Part shown: positions 49,088 to 54,544 of the stretch, piece by piece
Layout: the number at the start of each line of letters is the position of its first letter
How positions within the stretch are numbered: the stretch's first letter is position 1
IMG/VR virus record: IMGVR_UViG_3300047558_000171
Span: 1-56,108 of that record
DNA: 56,108 bases
Strand: one strand, 5' to 3'
DNA from: a virus
The notes under the pieces: model-generated
What the model was told of the DNA's origin: nothing
The model's database searches: none
The model's input: the letters and a program-made list of their open reading frames with translations, nothing else
Translations under genes and position numbers: made by a program

Positions 49088-49095
49088 GAGAAATC

Positions 49096-49191
49096 ATGTC
49101 AATGAAATGCAAAGAATGTAACCGCACGTTTGACCTATGGAATGAAGAAGAGGCTGGAGAATGGTTCTTCGGTCACGATTGTGAAGGATAA
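49096..49191 (+). CDS. 31-residue zinc-finger-like microprotein
   Basis: A tiny gene (MSMKCKECNRTFDLWNEEEA...) with TAGGAGA upstream. C-x-x-C, then F-x-L-W, and finally GHDC give a C2HC-type arrangement. The N-terminal half resembles the first strand of many zinc ribbons. It is eight bases after the previous gene and three before the next, as in an operon. Confidence 0.6.
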   Translation: MSMKCKECNRTFDLWNEEEAGEWFFGHDCEG

Positions 49192-49194
49192 CTA

Positions 49195-49332
49195 ATGAAA
49201 CTAAGAAAAGAAGCAGAATACTCAATGCAACTATTCATGTGTGACGCTTGCGACACTCTTGCAAGTGTTGAAACAACTCAAGGAATGACAATTATCGTGT
49301 CCCCTTGCAAATGTCAGAGCAACCCTGTATAA
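49195..49332 (+). CDS. 45-residue cysteine-containing protein
   Basis: A short gene (MKLRKEAEYSMQLFMCDACD...) with C-x-x-C near residue 16 and C-K-C near residue 38, a plausible zinc ribbon. Its last codons contain the TTGCAA and TGTCAGA boxes of the next promoter, so coding and control sequence overlap. It has no strong ribosome-binding site of its own and is probably translated through coupling. Confidence 0.6.
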   Translation: MKLRKEAEYSMQLFMCDACDTLASVETTQGMTIIVSPCKCQSNPV

Positions 49333-49333
49333 T
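49305..49333 (+). promoter_or_regulatory. Promoter with TGTCAGA box inside a coding end
   Basis: TTGCAA (49305-49310), 17-base spacer with TGTCAGA, TATAAT (49328-49333). It lies inside the last nine codons of the preceding gene and drives 49366-49655. Confidence 0.65.
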
Positions 49334-49365
49334 AATAACAACAAACAAACAAAGGATAGAAAATA

Positions 49366-49554
49366 ATGATGACACGCAAAGACTATGTTCAGACCGCAAA
49401 CATTCTAAATCAGTTCGTTGATGAGATTGACTTTTTGGTTCTTCAAGAAATCGCAGATGGTTTCGCAGAGATGTTTGAAAACGATAACCCAAACTTCAAC
49501 TACCAGAAGTTTATTGACGCAGTATTCGCTGAACTAACGGAGGGGGATGAATAA
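49366..49554 (+). CDS. Hypothetical helical protein
   Basis: A 62-residue acidic protein (MMTRKDYVQTANILNQFVDE...). The opening RKDYVQTANILNQF is a pattern often seen in small phage proteins (a D-Y-x-x-x-A-x-x-L helix), followed by ADGFAEMFENDNPNFNYQKF, which recurs in actinophage microproteins of unknown function. AAAGGA precedes the ATG and a TAATG junction links it to the next gene. Confidence 0.7.
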   Translation: MMTRKDYVQTANILNQFVDEIDFLVLQEIADGFAEMFENDNPNFNYQKFIDAVFAELTEGDE

Positions 49555-49655
49555 TGGAACTGGTTGTCATTCTTCTCATGGGCACTAATATCCTAGCAAT
49601 GGCCCAAATCAACAAGCTTAGAAAAGAACTAGAAAAAAACAAGCCACCATTCTAA
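49554..49655 (+). CDS. 33-residue membrane microprotein
   Basis: The short protein (MELVVILLMGTNILAMAQIN...) begins with a hydrophobic helix of about 18 residues and ends with a charged tail (KLRKELEKNKPPF). It shares a TAATG junction with the gene upstream, which supports translation. A single-pass membrane peptide is likely; the role is unknown. Confidence 0.55.
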   Translation: MELVVILLMGTNILAMAQINKLRKELEKNKPPF

Positions 49656-49683
49656 AATGGCTGATCCTGGGATGGCTCTGTAC

Positions 49684-49704
49684 TTATCCACAGAGTTATC
49701 CACA
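49684..49704. other. Pair of perfect DnaA boxes
   Basis: TTATCCACA occurs twice (49684-49692 and 49696-49704), same orientation, 12 bases apart, immediately before GGGCCGCCCC. Confidence 0.6.
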
Positions 49705-49714
49705 GGGCCGCCCC
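49705..49714. repeat. GGCCGCCCC element
   Basis: GGGCCGCCCC, a variant of the spacer element, directly after the DnaA-box pair. Confidence 0.45.
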
Positions 49715-49774
49715 TCCGTGATCCCTCTGTCAATTCGATTACGTAATTAAGATATTTCTCCAGTTTTCCCAAAA

Positions 49775-49802
49775 TGTCTGAGGGCTGTGATAGGCTATAG
49801 CC
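49775..49802 (+). promoter_or_regulatory. Promoter with TGTCTGA box, leaderless
   Basis: TGTCTGA starts at 49775, TAGGCT lies at 49791-49796 and six bases later comes ATG 49803. The gene has no ribosome-binding site, so the mRNA is probably leaderless. Confidence 0.55.
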
Positions 49803-49907
49803 ATGAACGTAGAAGAATTTAACGAGTTTTTTGCTGGCATGACCGCTGAGGAGATTCAGCAGTGGTATGATGAAAACATGTTCAATAAGGACTGGGACTG
49901 GACCTAG
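49803..49907 (+). CDS. 34-residue acidic microprotein
   Basis: The protein (MNVEEFNEFFAGMTAEEIQQ...) is acidic and tryptophan-rich at the end (WYDENMFNKDWDWT). The lack of a Shine-Dalgarno site and the six-base distance to the -10 box agree with the leaderless genes elsewhere in the window. It could bind a host protein; there is no family match. Confidence 0.5.
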   Translation: MNVEEFNEFFAGMTAEEIQQWYDENMFNKDWDWT

Positions 49908-49909
49908 AA

Positions 49910-49920
49910 GGGTCGCCCCC
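49910..49920. repeat. GGTCGCCCC element
   Basis: GGGTCGCCCCC, three bases after the stop of the 49803 gene. Confidence 0.5.
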
Positions 49921-49948
49921 TAGCTTATCAAATCAATTAAGATAATGC

Positions 49949-49977
49949 TTGACATTTCCTGATTTATGATGTAAAAT
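49949..49977 (+). promoter_or_regulatory. Promoter, leaderless
   Basis: TTGACA (49949-49954), 17-base spacer, TAAAAT (49972-49977), then six bases and ATG 49984. It is the best example of a complete promoter joined to a leaderless start. Confidence 0.7.
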
Positions 49978-49983
49978 AATCTT

Positions 49984-50154
49984 ATGAAGAAAAACAAGAA
50001 GCCATTGAGCAAGACTAATAACGCTATTCGTAAGGCACACTCAGCAGAGTTGTTTCGTGCTATGCTACTATCACCACACCTAGTCGTTACCCCTGAAAAC
50101 CGCAAGGGCAGCCGTATGGCTAACAAGCGTAAGGCTATTGCCGAACACTCATAA
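49984..50154 (+). CDS. Small basic protein
   Basis: A 56-residue, strongly basic protein (MKKNKKPLSKTNNAIRKAHS...) with a helical middle (SAELFRAMLLSPHLVV) and a basic end (ENRKGSRMANKRKAIAEHS). Charge suggests nucleic acid or ribosome binding. There is no Shine-Dalgarno site, and the position six bases after TAAAAT indicates a leaderless mRNA. The next promoter box starts at its stop codon. Confidence 0.65.
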   Translation: MKKNKKPLSKTNNAIRKAHSAELFRAMLLSPHLVVTPENRKGSRMANKRKAIAEHS

Positions 50155-50176
50155 TGTCTGAGGGTAAGTCTATAAT
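50155..50176 (+). promoter_or_regulatory. Promoter with TGTCTGA box
   Basis: TGTCTGA starts at 50155 and TATAAT lies at 50171-50176. It drives the 50207-50753 genes. Confidence 0.65.
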
Positions 50177-50206
50177 AATCTTATCAACAAAAAGAAAGGC
50201 AACACA

Positions 50207-50524
50207 ATGGGAGCAATGCAAGCATTAGACCTAGCAACTAACCTTGATGTTACGCTAGAGCAGCAACTATCCATGCACTTGCGTGGTAATCACTATCCAC
50301 CTATTCCACAGGCTATGATTCCAGTATGTATTGAGGCTATTGACGCTTATTGGGAAGATGACACTAATCGTCTAATCAAACTACCGTTCGATGGCGTAGA
50401 CCGTAATGGTGAACCGTTTCAGATTCGTTGGCGTGACGGAAGTGACCATGCACCAGCATGGGCAGTAATCGAACATGCACACCTTGACGCTTGGCTAATC
50501 GATGACTATGAGGATGAAGACTAA
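50207..50524 (+). CDS. Hypothetical protein
   Basis: The 105-residue protein has an N-terminal helix pair (ALDLATNLDVTLEQQLSMHL) and a beta part (NRLIKLPFDGVDRNGEPFQI, then AWAVIEHAHLDAWLIDDYED). AAAGGCA precedes ATG 50207. It overlaps the next gene by one base (TAATG). No family is recognised, though the order of helix, P-F-D-G-V, R-W and acidic end is distinctive enough for a search. Confidence 0.7.
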   Translation: MGAMQALDLATNLDVTLEQQLSMHLRGNHYPPIPQAMIPVCIEAIDAYWEDDTNRLIKLPFDGVDRNGEPFQIRWRDGSDHAPAWAVIEHAHLDAWLIDDYEDED

Positions 50525-50634
50525 TGAACCTAGACAAGCTTACCCCTGCAATGTGGGAAACACTACGCAAGCTGGACTATAACCAGTTGTTGAGATTTGC
50601 TCAGATGTTTGAGCCAGTGGAGGAGGATGACTAA
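50524..50634 (+). CDS. 36-residue acidic microprotein
   Basis: A short helical protein (MNLDKLTPAMWETLRKLDYN...) linked by TAATG junctions to genes on both sides, which is the main evidence for translation; its last codons (GAGGAGGATG) also supply the ribosome-binding site for the next gene. Function unknown. Confidence 0.6.
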   Translation: MNLDKLTPAMWETLRKLDYNQLLRFAQMFEPVEEDD

Positions 50635-50753
50635 TGGATGAATACGTAGTTGAACTAGTAGAGATGTTTCAAAAGGGAGAGATTTCTGCTATGGAGTTAA
50701 TGAATGATTTGGACATGTCTGGATTTGATGGGGACCTTATAGAGTATCTATAG
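50634..50753 (+). CDS. 39-residue acidic microprotein
   Basis: A short acidic helical protein (MDEYVVELVEMFQKGEISAM...), third in a coupled operon and preceded by GAGGAGGATGACTA. The composition is similar to the 36-residue neighbour. Four acidic residues near the end and methionine-rich helices suggest a protein-binding peptide. No family recognised. Confidence 0.6.
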   Translation: MDEYVVELVEMFQKGEISAMELMNDLDMSGFDGDLIEYL

Positions 50754-50764
50754 GGATCCCCCCA

Positions 50765-50778
50765 GGGGGCCGCCCCCC
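50765..50778. repeat. GGCCGCCCC element
   Basis: GGGGGCCGCCCCCC, followed by CAGCTAGCTTTT, which also follows the copy at 51724 as CCAGCTAGCTTT. Confidence 0.5.
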
Positions 50779-50827
50779 AGCTAGCTTTTAAAATATCTTT
50801 AAGACACGCTATAGATTTGCCCTAAAA

Positions 50828-50849
50828 TGTCAGACCCTAATGATAAAGT
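50828..50849 (+). promoter_or_regulatory. Promoter with TGTCAGA box
   Basis: TGTCAGA starts at 50828 and TAAAGT lies at 50844-50849. It drives the GP88 gene. Confidence 0.5.
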
Positions 50850-50875
50850 AGATACATAAAGAAAGGTAGACCCCA

Positions 50876-51595
50876 ATGGCACTAACAAGAAGCAAGGACA
50901 GAAAAGTTGCTAACGCTGTATCACCTAATGGTAAAACCCCTACTATCGCTAATACTTTTGGCTTACCTGCTGGTAAAAGTTATTCCTGCCCTGGTGCGAC
51001 GACTGTATGTGAGGGTGTATGCTATGCTGGCAAACTCGAAAAAGTCTACAAGGGAGTAAAGAATGTGTTGCTCAATAATTGGGAGCAACTAAAAGACGCT
51101 GATTATCTCACCATGTATAACCTACTTGATGAAATGATAGTTAGTTTCAATGCAGACTGTGAAAAGCGTAATGCAGAAAAACTATTCCGTATTCACTGGG
51201 ATGGTGACTTTTTTAATGAGACTTATGTATTAGCATGGAAGGATGTAATCCTAAAGCATGCTGATGTGCAATTTTGGGCTTATACCCGTTCAGAATTCGC
51301 TGTTGAACCGTTAACTGGTATTGCTAACCTATCACTTTATTTTAGCACTGATAGTGCAAACCGTTCACTAGGCATTCGTCTCAAGAAGAAGCATGATGTA
51401 AAGTTAGCATACCTTGCAACCAATTTTGCAGAAGGCAAGGCAGACTTCAAAGAAATTCAAGATAAGCCTGCAGCCATGTGCCCTGAAAACCGTAAGCAAA
51501 TTAAACTTATTAGCGAAAAGGGTAGTGCATGTGTTTCGTGTTCACTCTGTGTATTTAATAAGGCAGACATTCTGTTCAGTGCCACCAAAAAGTAA
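50876..51595 (+). CDS. GP88-family phage protein
   Basis: The 239-residue protein matches the actinophage 'gene product 88' family: NTFGLPAGKSYSCPGATTVC with GVCYAGKLE near the start, FRIHWDGDFFNETYVLAW in the middle, FWAYTRS, then AMCPENRK and CVSCSLCVF near the end. The cysteine-rich first and last segments suggest a metal or iron-sulfur site, and the W-D-G-D-F-F strand with FWAYTRS resembles a TIM-barrel-type layout as in radical enzymes, which is inference. The biological role is unknown. AAAGG precedes ATG 50876. It is followed after nine bases by a small zinc-finger gene. Confidence 0.75.
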   Translation: MALTRSKDRKVANAVSPNGKTPTIANTFGLPAGKSYSCPGATTVCEGVCYAGKLEKVYKGVKNVLLNNWEQLKDADYLTMYNLLDEMIVSFNADCEKRNAEKLFRIHWDGDFFNETYVLAWKDVILKHADVQFWAYTRSEFAVEPLTGIANLSLYFSTDSANRSLGIRLKKKHDVKLAYLATNFAEGKADFKEIQDKPAAMCPENRKQIKLISEKGSACVSCSLCVFNKADILFSATKK

Positions 51596-51604
51596 GGATA
51601 AACA

Positions 51605-51721
51605 ATGATACCAACATACAAGATCAAAGGTGAAGAGCACGATTTTTATCAGTGCAGGGAATGCGGTAAGGTGTGGAAAAGCTACTATAAAAAGATTGGC
51701 CACAAGAAGTGCCCTAAGTAG
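51605..51721 (+). CDS. 38-residue zinc-finger-like protein
   Basis: The short protein (MIPTYKIKGEEHDFYQCREC...) has C-x-x-C-G-K-x-W followed by G-H-K-K-C, close to a C2HC zinc finger, and many lysines and tyrosines. AAGGATAAACA precedes the ATG, nine bases after the GP88 gene, so both are probably one operon. It may bind nucleic acid. Confidence 0.65.
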   Translation: MIPTYKIKGEEHDFYQCRECGKVWKSYYKKIGHKKCPK

Positions 51722-51723
51722 GA

Positions 51724-51734
51724 GGGTCGCCCCC
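51724..51734. repeat. GGTCGCCCC element
   Basis: GGGTCGCCCCC, two bases after a stop codon and followed by CCAGCTAGCTTT. Confidence 0.5.
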
Positions 51735-51753
51735 ATCCAGCTAGCTTTGTCAA

Positions 51754-51769
51754 GTTACGATAGCGTTAT
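51754..51769. repeat. GTTAC/GTTAT direct repeat, 11-bp spacing
   Basis: GTTAC at 51754 and GTTAT at 51765, 35 bases before the TTGACA of the next promoter. Confidence 0.5.
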
Positions 51770-51799
51770 GAAGCTGTGACATTTTTCACCTATTTGGAC

Positions 51800-51828
51800 T
51801 TGACAATGTCGGAGGGGTATGCCATAAT
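51800..51828 (+). promoter_or_regulatory. Promoter with TGTCGGA box
   Basis: TTGACA (51800-51805), TGTCGGA from 51807, CATAAT (51823-51828). No gene follows before the next promoter at 51894, so the two may act in tandem. Confidence 0.65.
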
Positions 51829-51868
51829 AGATGTAGTTGGAAATCAACAGACAAAAAAGTAAATAGTT

Positions 51869-51884
51869 GTTATCAAAAAGTTAT
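51869..51884. repeat. GTTAT direct repeat, 11-bp spacing
   Basis: GTTATCAAAAA at 51869 and GTTATCAAATA at 51880, ten bases before a TTGACA promoter. Confidence 0.55.
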
Positions 51885-51893
51885 CAAATAGAC

Positions 51894-51923
51894 TTGACAA
51901 ATGTCTGTGGTATCCACTATAAT
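51894..51923 (+). promoter_or_regulatory. Promoter with TGTCTG box
   Basis: TTGACA (51894-51899), 18-base spacer beginning AATGTCTG, TATAAT (51918-51923). It leads into the structured leader at 51930-51984. Confidence 0.75.
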
Positions 51924-51929
51924 AAATAG

Positions 51930-51984
51930 GTAAGCAAATAACGGAGAAAAAACTCCCCAAACAAAATCCTAGTGAAAGACTAGG
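51930..51984 (+). promoter_or_regulatory. Structured leader of the 51998 gene
   Basis: TAAGCAAATAA (shared with the leaders at 46160 and 48053) is followed by GGAG/CTCC (51943-51946 and 51953-51956) and a perfect CCTAGT-GAAAG-ACTAGG hairpin (51968-51984). The ribosome-binding site GAAGGAAG follows directly. It could stabilise the mRNA or control translation. Confidence 0.55.
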
Positions 51985-51997
51985 TGAAGGAAGCAAA

Positions 51998-52150
51998 ATG
52001 GCAAACGCAACTCTAACTGTTGGCTCGCAGTTCACTACCGCTAAGAGCGGTGTAGTAGGCACTATTCAGGAAATCGTAGAGAACAAGTCTGGTTCTATGC
52101 GTGTCCGTCTTGATGTAAATGGTCAGCCACGCTGGACTACTGTCAAGTAA
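51998..52150 (+). CDS. 50-residue SH3-like beta protein
   Basis: A short gene (MANATLTVGSQFTTAKSGVV...) with GAAGGAAG upstream. Strands with the pattern V-G-S-x-F-T-T, G-V-V-G-T-I-Q-E-I-V, then R-V-R-L-D-V-N-G-x-x-R-W fit a small five-stranded barrel, such as an SH3-like or KOW-like domain. The double promoter and structured leader suggest high expression. A covarying hairpin lies 23 bases after the stop. Confidence 0.65.
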   Translation: MANATLTVGSQFTTAKSGVVGTIQEIVENKSGSMRVRLDVNGQPRWTTVK

Positions 52151-52172
52151 GGTAAGCCCCTAGGCTTCTTGC

Positions 52173-52195
52173 TGGGTATCAAGTAAAACTGCCCA
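52173..52195 (+). ncRNA. 3' UTR hairpin, family member 1
   Basis: TGGGTA / TGCCCA stem (52173-52178 and 52190-52195) with loop ending GTAAAAC. It belongs to a set of five hairpins in which stem bases vary together while the loop end is constant. Confidence 0.6.
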
Positions 52196-52200
52196 CCTAC

Positions 52201-52229
52201 TTGACTTCTTACCCCAAGTCTAGTAAAAT
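52201..52229 (+). promoter_or_regulatory. Promoter
   Basis: TTGACT (52201-52206), 17-base spacer, TAAAAT (52224-52229). It lies six bases after hairpin member 1 and drives the 52264 gene. Confidence 0.65.
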
Positions 52230-52263
52230 AGTAATACAACCCAAACGAAAGAAGGAAGAAATA

Positions 52264-52710
52264 ATGGCGAAATCGCTATCTGTCAAAATCCCAACCGCTT
52301 CGCTAATCGCAGAAGTTGAGGCACAAATCGCAAAGGTAGAGCAGGACATTGAGAACTACTCTGGACTTCGCAAGCAGTATGAACTTGATGTAAAGCAGTA
52401 TGAGAAGGAAGTTATCGCTCACGCTATCAAGGCACTATCTGACCCAAGCAACATTGGAACTGAGAATGGCTCACTTGTTCGTGTAACAGGTAACTACCGC
52501 TACAACGGCGTGTCTGTTGAGTTTGATACTGAGGCACTAGGTTTCCCAAAGAAGCCAGAAGAGCCAGCACGACCAAATGAGAAGTGCTACTATGGTCGTG
52601 ACTACACTACCAAGTTGGACTTGCTCAAGAAGAACCTAAAGGTTCTCAAGATGACTCAGCAGGAAGAAGTCAATGCTTCAACCTATAACTCCGTAATGGA
52701 ACTGCTATAA
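52264..52710 (+). CDS. Coiled-coil hypothetical protein
   Basis: The start ATG 52264 (MAKSLSVKIPTASLIAEVEA...) follows GAAGGAAG; an ATG 63 bases earlier lies inside the promoter and is rejected. The 148-residue protein begins with KIPTASLIAEVEAQIAKVEQ and a long coiled coil, has a central beta segment (SLVRVTGNYRYNGVSVEFDT) and ends with another helix (KLDLLKKNLKVLKMTQQEEV). It resembles small structural or scaffolding proteins but no family is recognised. It shares codon style with its neighbours and ends with RNA hairpin member 2. Confidence 0.75.
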   Translation: MAKSLSVKIPTASLIAEVEAQIAKVEQDIENYSGLRKQYELDVKQYEKEVIAHAIKALSDPSNIGTENGSLVRVTGNYRYNGVSVEFDTEALGFPKKPEEPARPNEKCYYGRDYTTKLDLLKKNLKVLKMTQQEEVNASTYNSVMELL

Positions 52711-52738
52711 CCCTTTCCGTTCATCTCGGAAAAACACC

Positions 52739-52762
52739 TGAGTAAGTGTTCTAAACTGCTCA
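52739..52762 (+). ncRNA. 3' UTR hairpin, family member 2
   Basis: TGAGTA / TGCTCA stem (52739-52744 and 52757-52762, one U-G pair) with loop ending CTAAAC. It lies 28 bases after a stop codon. Confidence 0.6.
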
Positions 52763-52794
52763 CTCTAATAATCCCAACAAACAAAGGAAATCAA

Positions 52795-52974
52795 ATGGCT
52801 CGTAAGAAGATTGTTATCGCAACCGAGAAGTGGAACACCAAGAATGGTGAAATCTACAAGGCAGTAGTTCGCACGGCAGATGGAAAGTTTATTGGTGCTA
52901 CCAACCAGACCAAGAACATTCCTGTAAAGCAGAAGCGGAAGTCCCCGTCAAGTTTCTTCCTTGTTGGGAAGTAA
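52795..52974 (+). CDS. Small basic hypothetical protein
   Basis: A 59-residue basic protein (MARKKIVIATEKWNTKNGEI...) made of two strand pairs, K-I-V-I-A-T and Y-K-A-V-V-R-T-A-D-G-K-F, then a lysine/serine-rich tail ending SFFLVGK. It could be a nucleic-acid-binding protein. AAAGGAA precedes ATG 52795. No promoter box lies between it and the 52264 gene, so both share a transcript. RNA hairpin member 3 follows the stop. Confidence 0.65.
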   Translation: MARKKIVIATEKWNTKNGEIYKAVVRTADGKFIGATNQTKNIPVKQKRKSPSSFFLVGK

Positions 52975-52985
52975 ATGGGAAGACC

Positions 52986-53008
52986 TGAGTATGTCGTAAA
53001 ACTACTCA
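52986..53008 (+). ncRNA. 3' UTR hairpin, family member 3
   Basis: Perfect TGAGTA / TACTCA stem (52986-52991 and 53003-53008) with loop ending GTAAAAC. Compared with member 2, a U-G pair is replaced by U-A. Confidence 0.65.
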
Positions 53009-53058
53009 CCACTCTACCGCAGATGTCAAAAAGATCTTTGGAAAAGATCGAACCAGGC

Positions 53059-53089
53059 TTGACATTTGCGGTTTTGGGGGGCCGCCCCC
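53059..53089. repeat. Composite TTGACA-N15-GGCCGCCCC element
   Basis: TTGACA (53059-53064) and GGCCGCCCCC (53080-53089), starts 21 bases apart, as at three other sites. No -10 box. Confidence 0.55.
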
Positions 53090-53145
53090 GTTTGTAACAA
53101 AATAATAAAACCTTTAAGAAAAGCTTACGAAACGCCTGGATTAAC

Positions 53146-53174
53146 TTGACAATGTCTGTGGGTATTGGTATACT
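53146..53174 (+). promoter_or_regulatory. Promoter with TGTCTG box
   Basis: TTGACA (53146-53151), 17-base spacer with TGTCTG, TATACT (53169-53174). It drives the 53199 gene. Confidence 0.75.
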
Positions 53175-53198
53175 TGAGACATAAAGAAAGGCTAACTA

Positions 53199-53489
53199 AT
53201 GATTGAGTTTGACAACACTAAGAATCCATACCTCATGTTCTTCGCAGACGAAGGCTCTTGGGGTGACGCAAGCAACATTGTGATTGTAGACGCAGGTGAG
53301 ATTGACGGTCACTTCACTGAGGTTCTTGATTCTATTAGTGACCACAAGCGACCAGACTTTATGCGTTGGTATGTTGAGAACCAGACTCACGACCAGAATG
53401 TTGGAGAGTATGAGAACTGCGTTATCTGTGAGCGTTGGGAGTTTGGAACGGAAGATGAGATTCAGGAAGCATTAGCAGACGAAGGGTAA
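53199..53489 (+). CDS. Hypothetical acidic protein
   Basis: The 96-residue acidic protein starts MIEFDNTKNPYLMFFADEGS and contains GDASNIVIVDAGEIDGHFTE, RPDFMRWYVENQTHDQNV and CVICERWEFGTEDEI. The W-G-D-A-x-x-I-V-I-V-D strand pattern recurs in small phage proteins. Two cysteines in C-V-I-C may bind a metal but no partner pair is present. AAAGG precedes the ATG. Function unknown. Confidence 0.7.
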   Translation: MIEFDNTKNPYLMFFADEGSWGDASNIVIVDAGEIDGHFTEVLDSISDHKRPDFMRWYVENQTHDQNVGEYENCVICERWEFGTEDEIQEALADEG

Positions 53490-53491
53490 AA

Positions 53492-53513
53492 TGTCTGACC
53501 CCCTTGCTATAAT
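53492..53513 (+). promoter_or_regulatory. Promoter with TGTCTGA box
   Basis: TGTCTGA starts at 53492 and TATAAT lies at 53508-53513. It drives 53541-54447. Confidence 0.7.
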
Positions 53514-53540
53514 AGACAAACAAACGAAAGAAGGAAAAGA

Positions 53541-54059
53541 ATGGGAACTAGAGGACTAACTAAGGTTATTGACGCAGATGGCGTACTCAAGGTTGCACAG
53601 TATGGTCAATGGGACCACTACCCTAGCGGACAGGGTCTAAATGTATTGTCAATCATTTCTAAGTATGGAATGCTTGGCCGTATCAAAGATAATCTTAGCA
53701 AGTGTGTTGCTGGTACTGTAGAGCAGATTGAGCGTATGGCCTATGAGGCAATGAACACCAATGCTGAACTAATCACATTGGAGCAGGGTAACATGCTTGA
53801 ACGTATGTATCCACAGCTGTCACGTAACACTTGCAGCGACATTCTTAACGTGATTGCTTATTCTATGGGTAATGAGATTGTTCTTCACTTGGATACCGAT
53901 TTTGAAAACGATGAACTATTCTGTGAAGGTGTGTTTACCGTAAACTTCCAGACTAATGAGTTTATTAGTAACTGTGGCGTAGAGGTGCGTTTCCCTCTTG
54001 ACAAACTACCTACCGAAGAGGTATACTTAAATGCGTTCAGACAGGAAGCGGTGGCATAA
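53541..54059 (+). CDS. Conserved phage protein, MGTRGLT / QWDHYPSGQG family
   Basis: The 172-residue protein opens MGTRGLTKVIDADGVLKVAQ with the following YGQWDHYPSGQGLNVL. This N-terminal strand set is widespread in phage and prophage proteins, with a G-x-R-G-L-T start, a K-x-A-Q-Y-G-Q-W-D strand and a Y-P-S-G-Q-G turn. I do not know its function. The rest is helical, then beta-rich (LFCEGVFTVNFQTNEFISNC). AAAGAAGG precedes the ATG, and TAATG joins it to the next gene. Confidence 0.75.
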   Translation: MGTRGLTKVIDADGVLKVAQYGQWDHYPSGQGLNVLSIISKYGMLGRIKDNLSKCVAGTVEQIERMAYEAMNTNAELITLEQGNMLERMYPQLSRNTCSDILNVIAYSMGNEIVLHLDTDFENDELFCEGVFTVNFQTNEFISNCGVEVRFPLDKLPTEEVYLNAFRQEAVA

Positions 54060-54250
54060 TGGAAAAGCAACACTACACAATCCTAACTGGTGAGTCATAC
54101 AGCGTTATGGCCACAAGCGAAGATGAAGCAATGGCAAAGTTCTTTGTTCTTCAGGGGTATGAAGATGAAGAGGACTACAAGGATTCAGGTTTTGATTTCT
54201 CTAACCCTGATGATGTATCATACAATGAAACACTAACGGAGATAATCTAA
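54059..54250 (+). CDS. Hypothetical acidic protein
   Basis: A 63-residue protein (MEKQHYTILTGESYSVMATS...), with a strand pair, an E-D-E-A-M-A-K-F helix and an acidic tail (YEDEEDYKDSGFDFSNPDDV). The pattern Y-x-V-x-A-x-S-E-D-E-A-x-x-K is typical of small phage proteins whose function is not known. It is coupled by TAATG junctions to genes on both sides. Confidence 0.65.
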   Translation: MEKQHYTILTGESYSVMATSEDEAMAKFFVLQGYEDEEDYKDSGFDFSNPDDVSYNETLTEII

Positions 54251-54447
54251 TGAGCAAGTATGAAACTGTAACTGTTAAGCTAGTTGGAAACGACGGTAAT
54301 GCATTCTCTATCATGGGAGCTGTATCTAAGGCCCTTCGAAAAGCTGGAGCCTCACAGGATGAGATTAGTGACTATATGATTGAATCTATGAGTGGAGACT
54401 ATGATAATCTTCTACGTACCGCAATGAAGTGGGTTAACGTAGAGTAA
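54250..54447 (+). CDS. Conserved small phage protein (VKLVGNDGNAF family)
   Basis: The 65-residue protein reads TVTVKLVGNDGNAFSIMGAV, then SKALRKAGASQDEISDYMIE and SMSGDYDNLLRTAMKWVNV. The order V-K-L-V-G-x-D-G-N-A-F, a helix with A-L-R-x-A-G, and S-G-D-Y-D-x-L-L is a widespread small phage protein of unknown function. It is the last gene of the three-gene operon, and its 3' region holds a 7-bp inverted repeat and RNA hairpin member 4. Confidence 0.75.
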   Translation: MSKYETVTVKLVGNDGNAFSIMGAVSKALRKAGASQDEISDYMIESMSGDYDNLLRTAMKWVNVE

Positions 54448-54454
54448 AAGGTAC

Positions 54455-54486
54455 TGCAGGCTTTTATCCTTTCTTTCGTGCCTGCA
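54455..54486 (+). terminator. Hairpin TGCAGGC/GCCTGCA
   Basis: A perfect 7-bp inverted repeat (54455-54461 and 54480-54486) with an 18-base pyrimidine-rich loop, just after the stop codon. No T-run follows, so it is a weak terminator or a 3'-end stabiliser. Confidence 0.5.
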
Positions 54487-54498
54487 TGCTAAGGGACC

Positions 54499-54523
54499 TG
54501 AGCACGTCCATGTAAACTGCTCA
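54499..54523 (+). ncRNA. 3' UTR hairpin, family member 4
   Basis: Perfect TGAGCA / TGCTCA stem (54499-54504 and 54518-54523), loop ending GTAAAC. Compared with member 3, a U-A pair is replaced by C-G. Confidence 0.65.
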
Positions 54524-54544
54524 TTCTCCATACCTGGACTTTTT

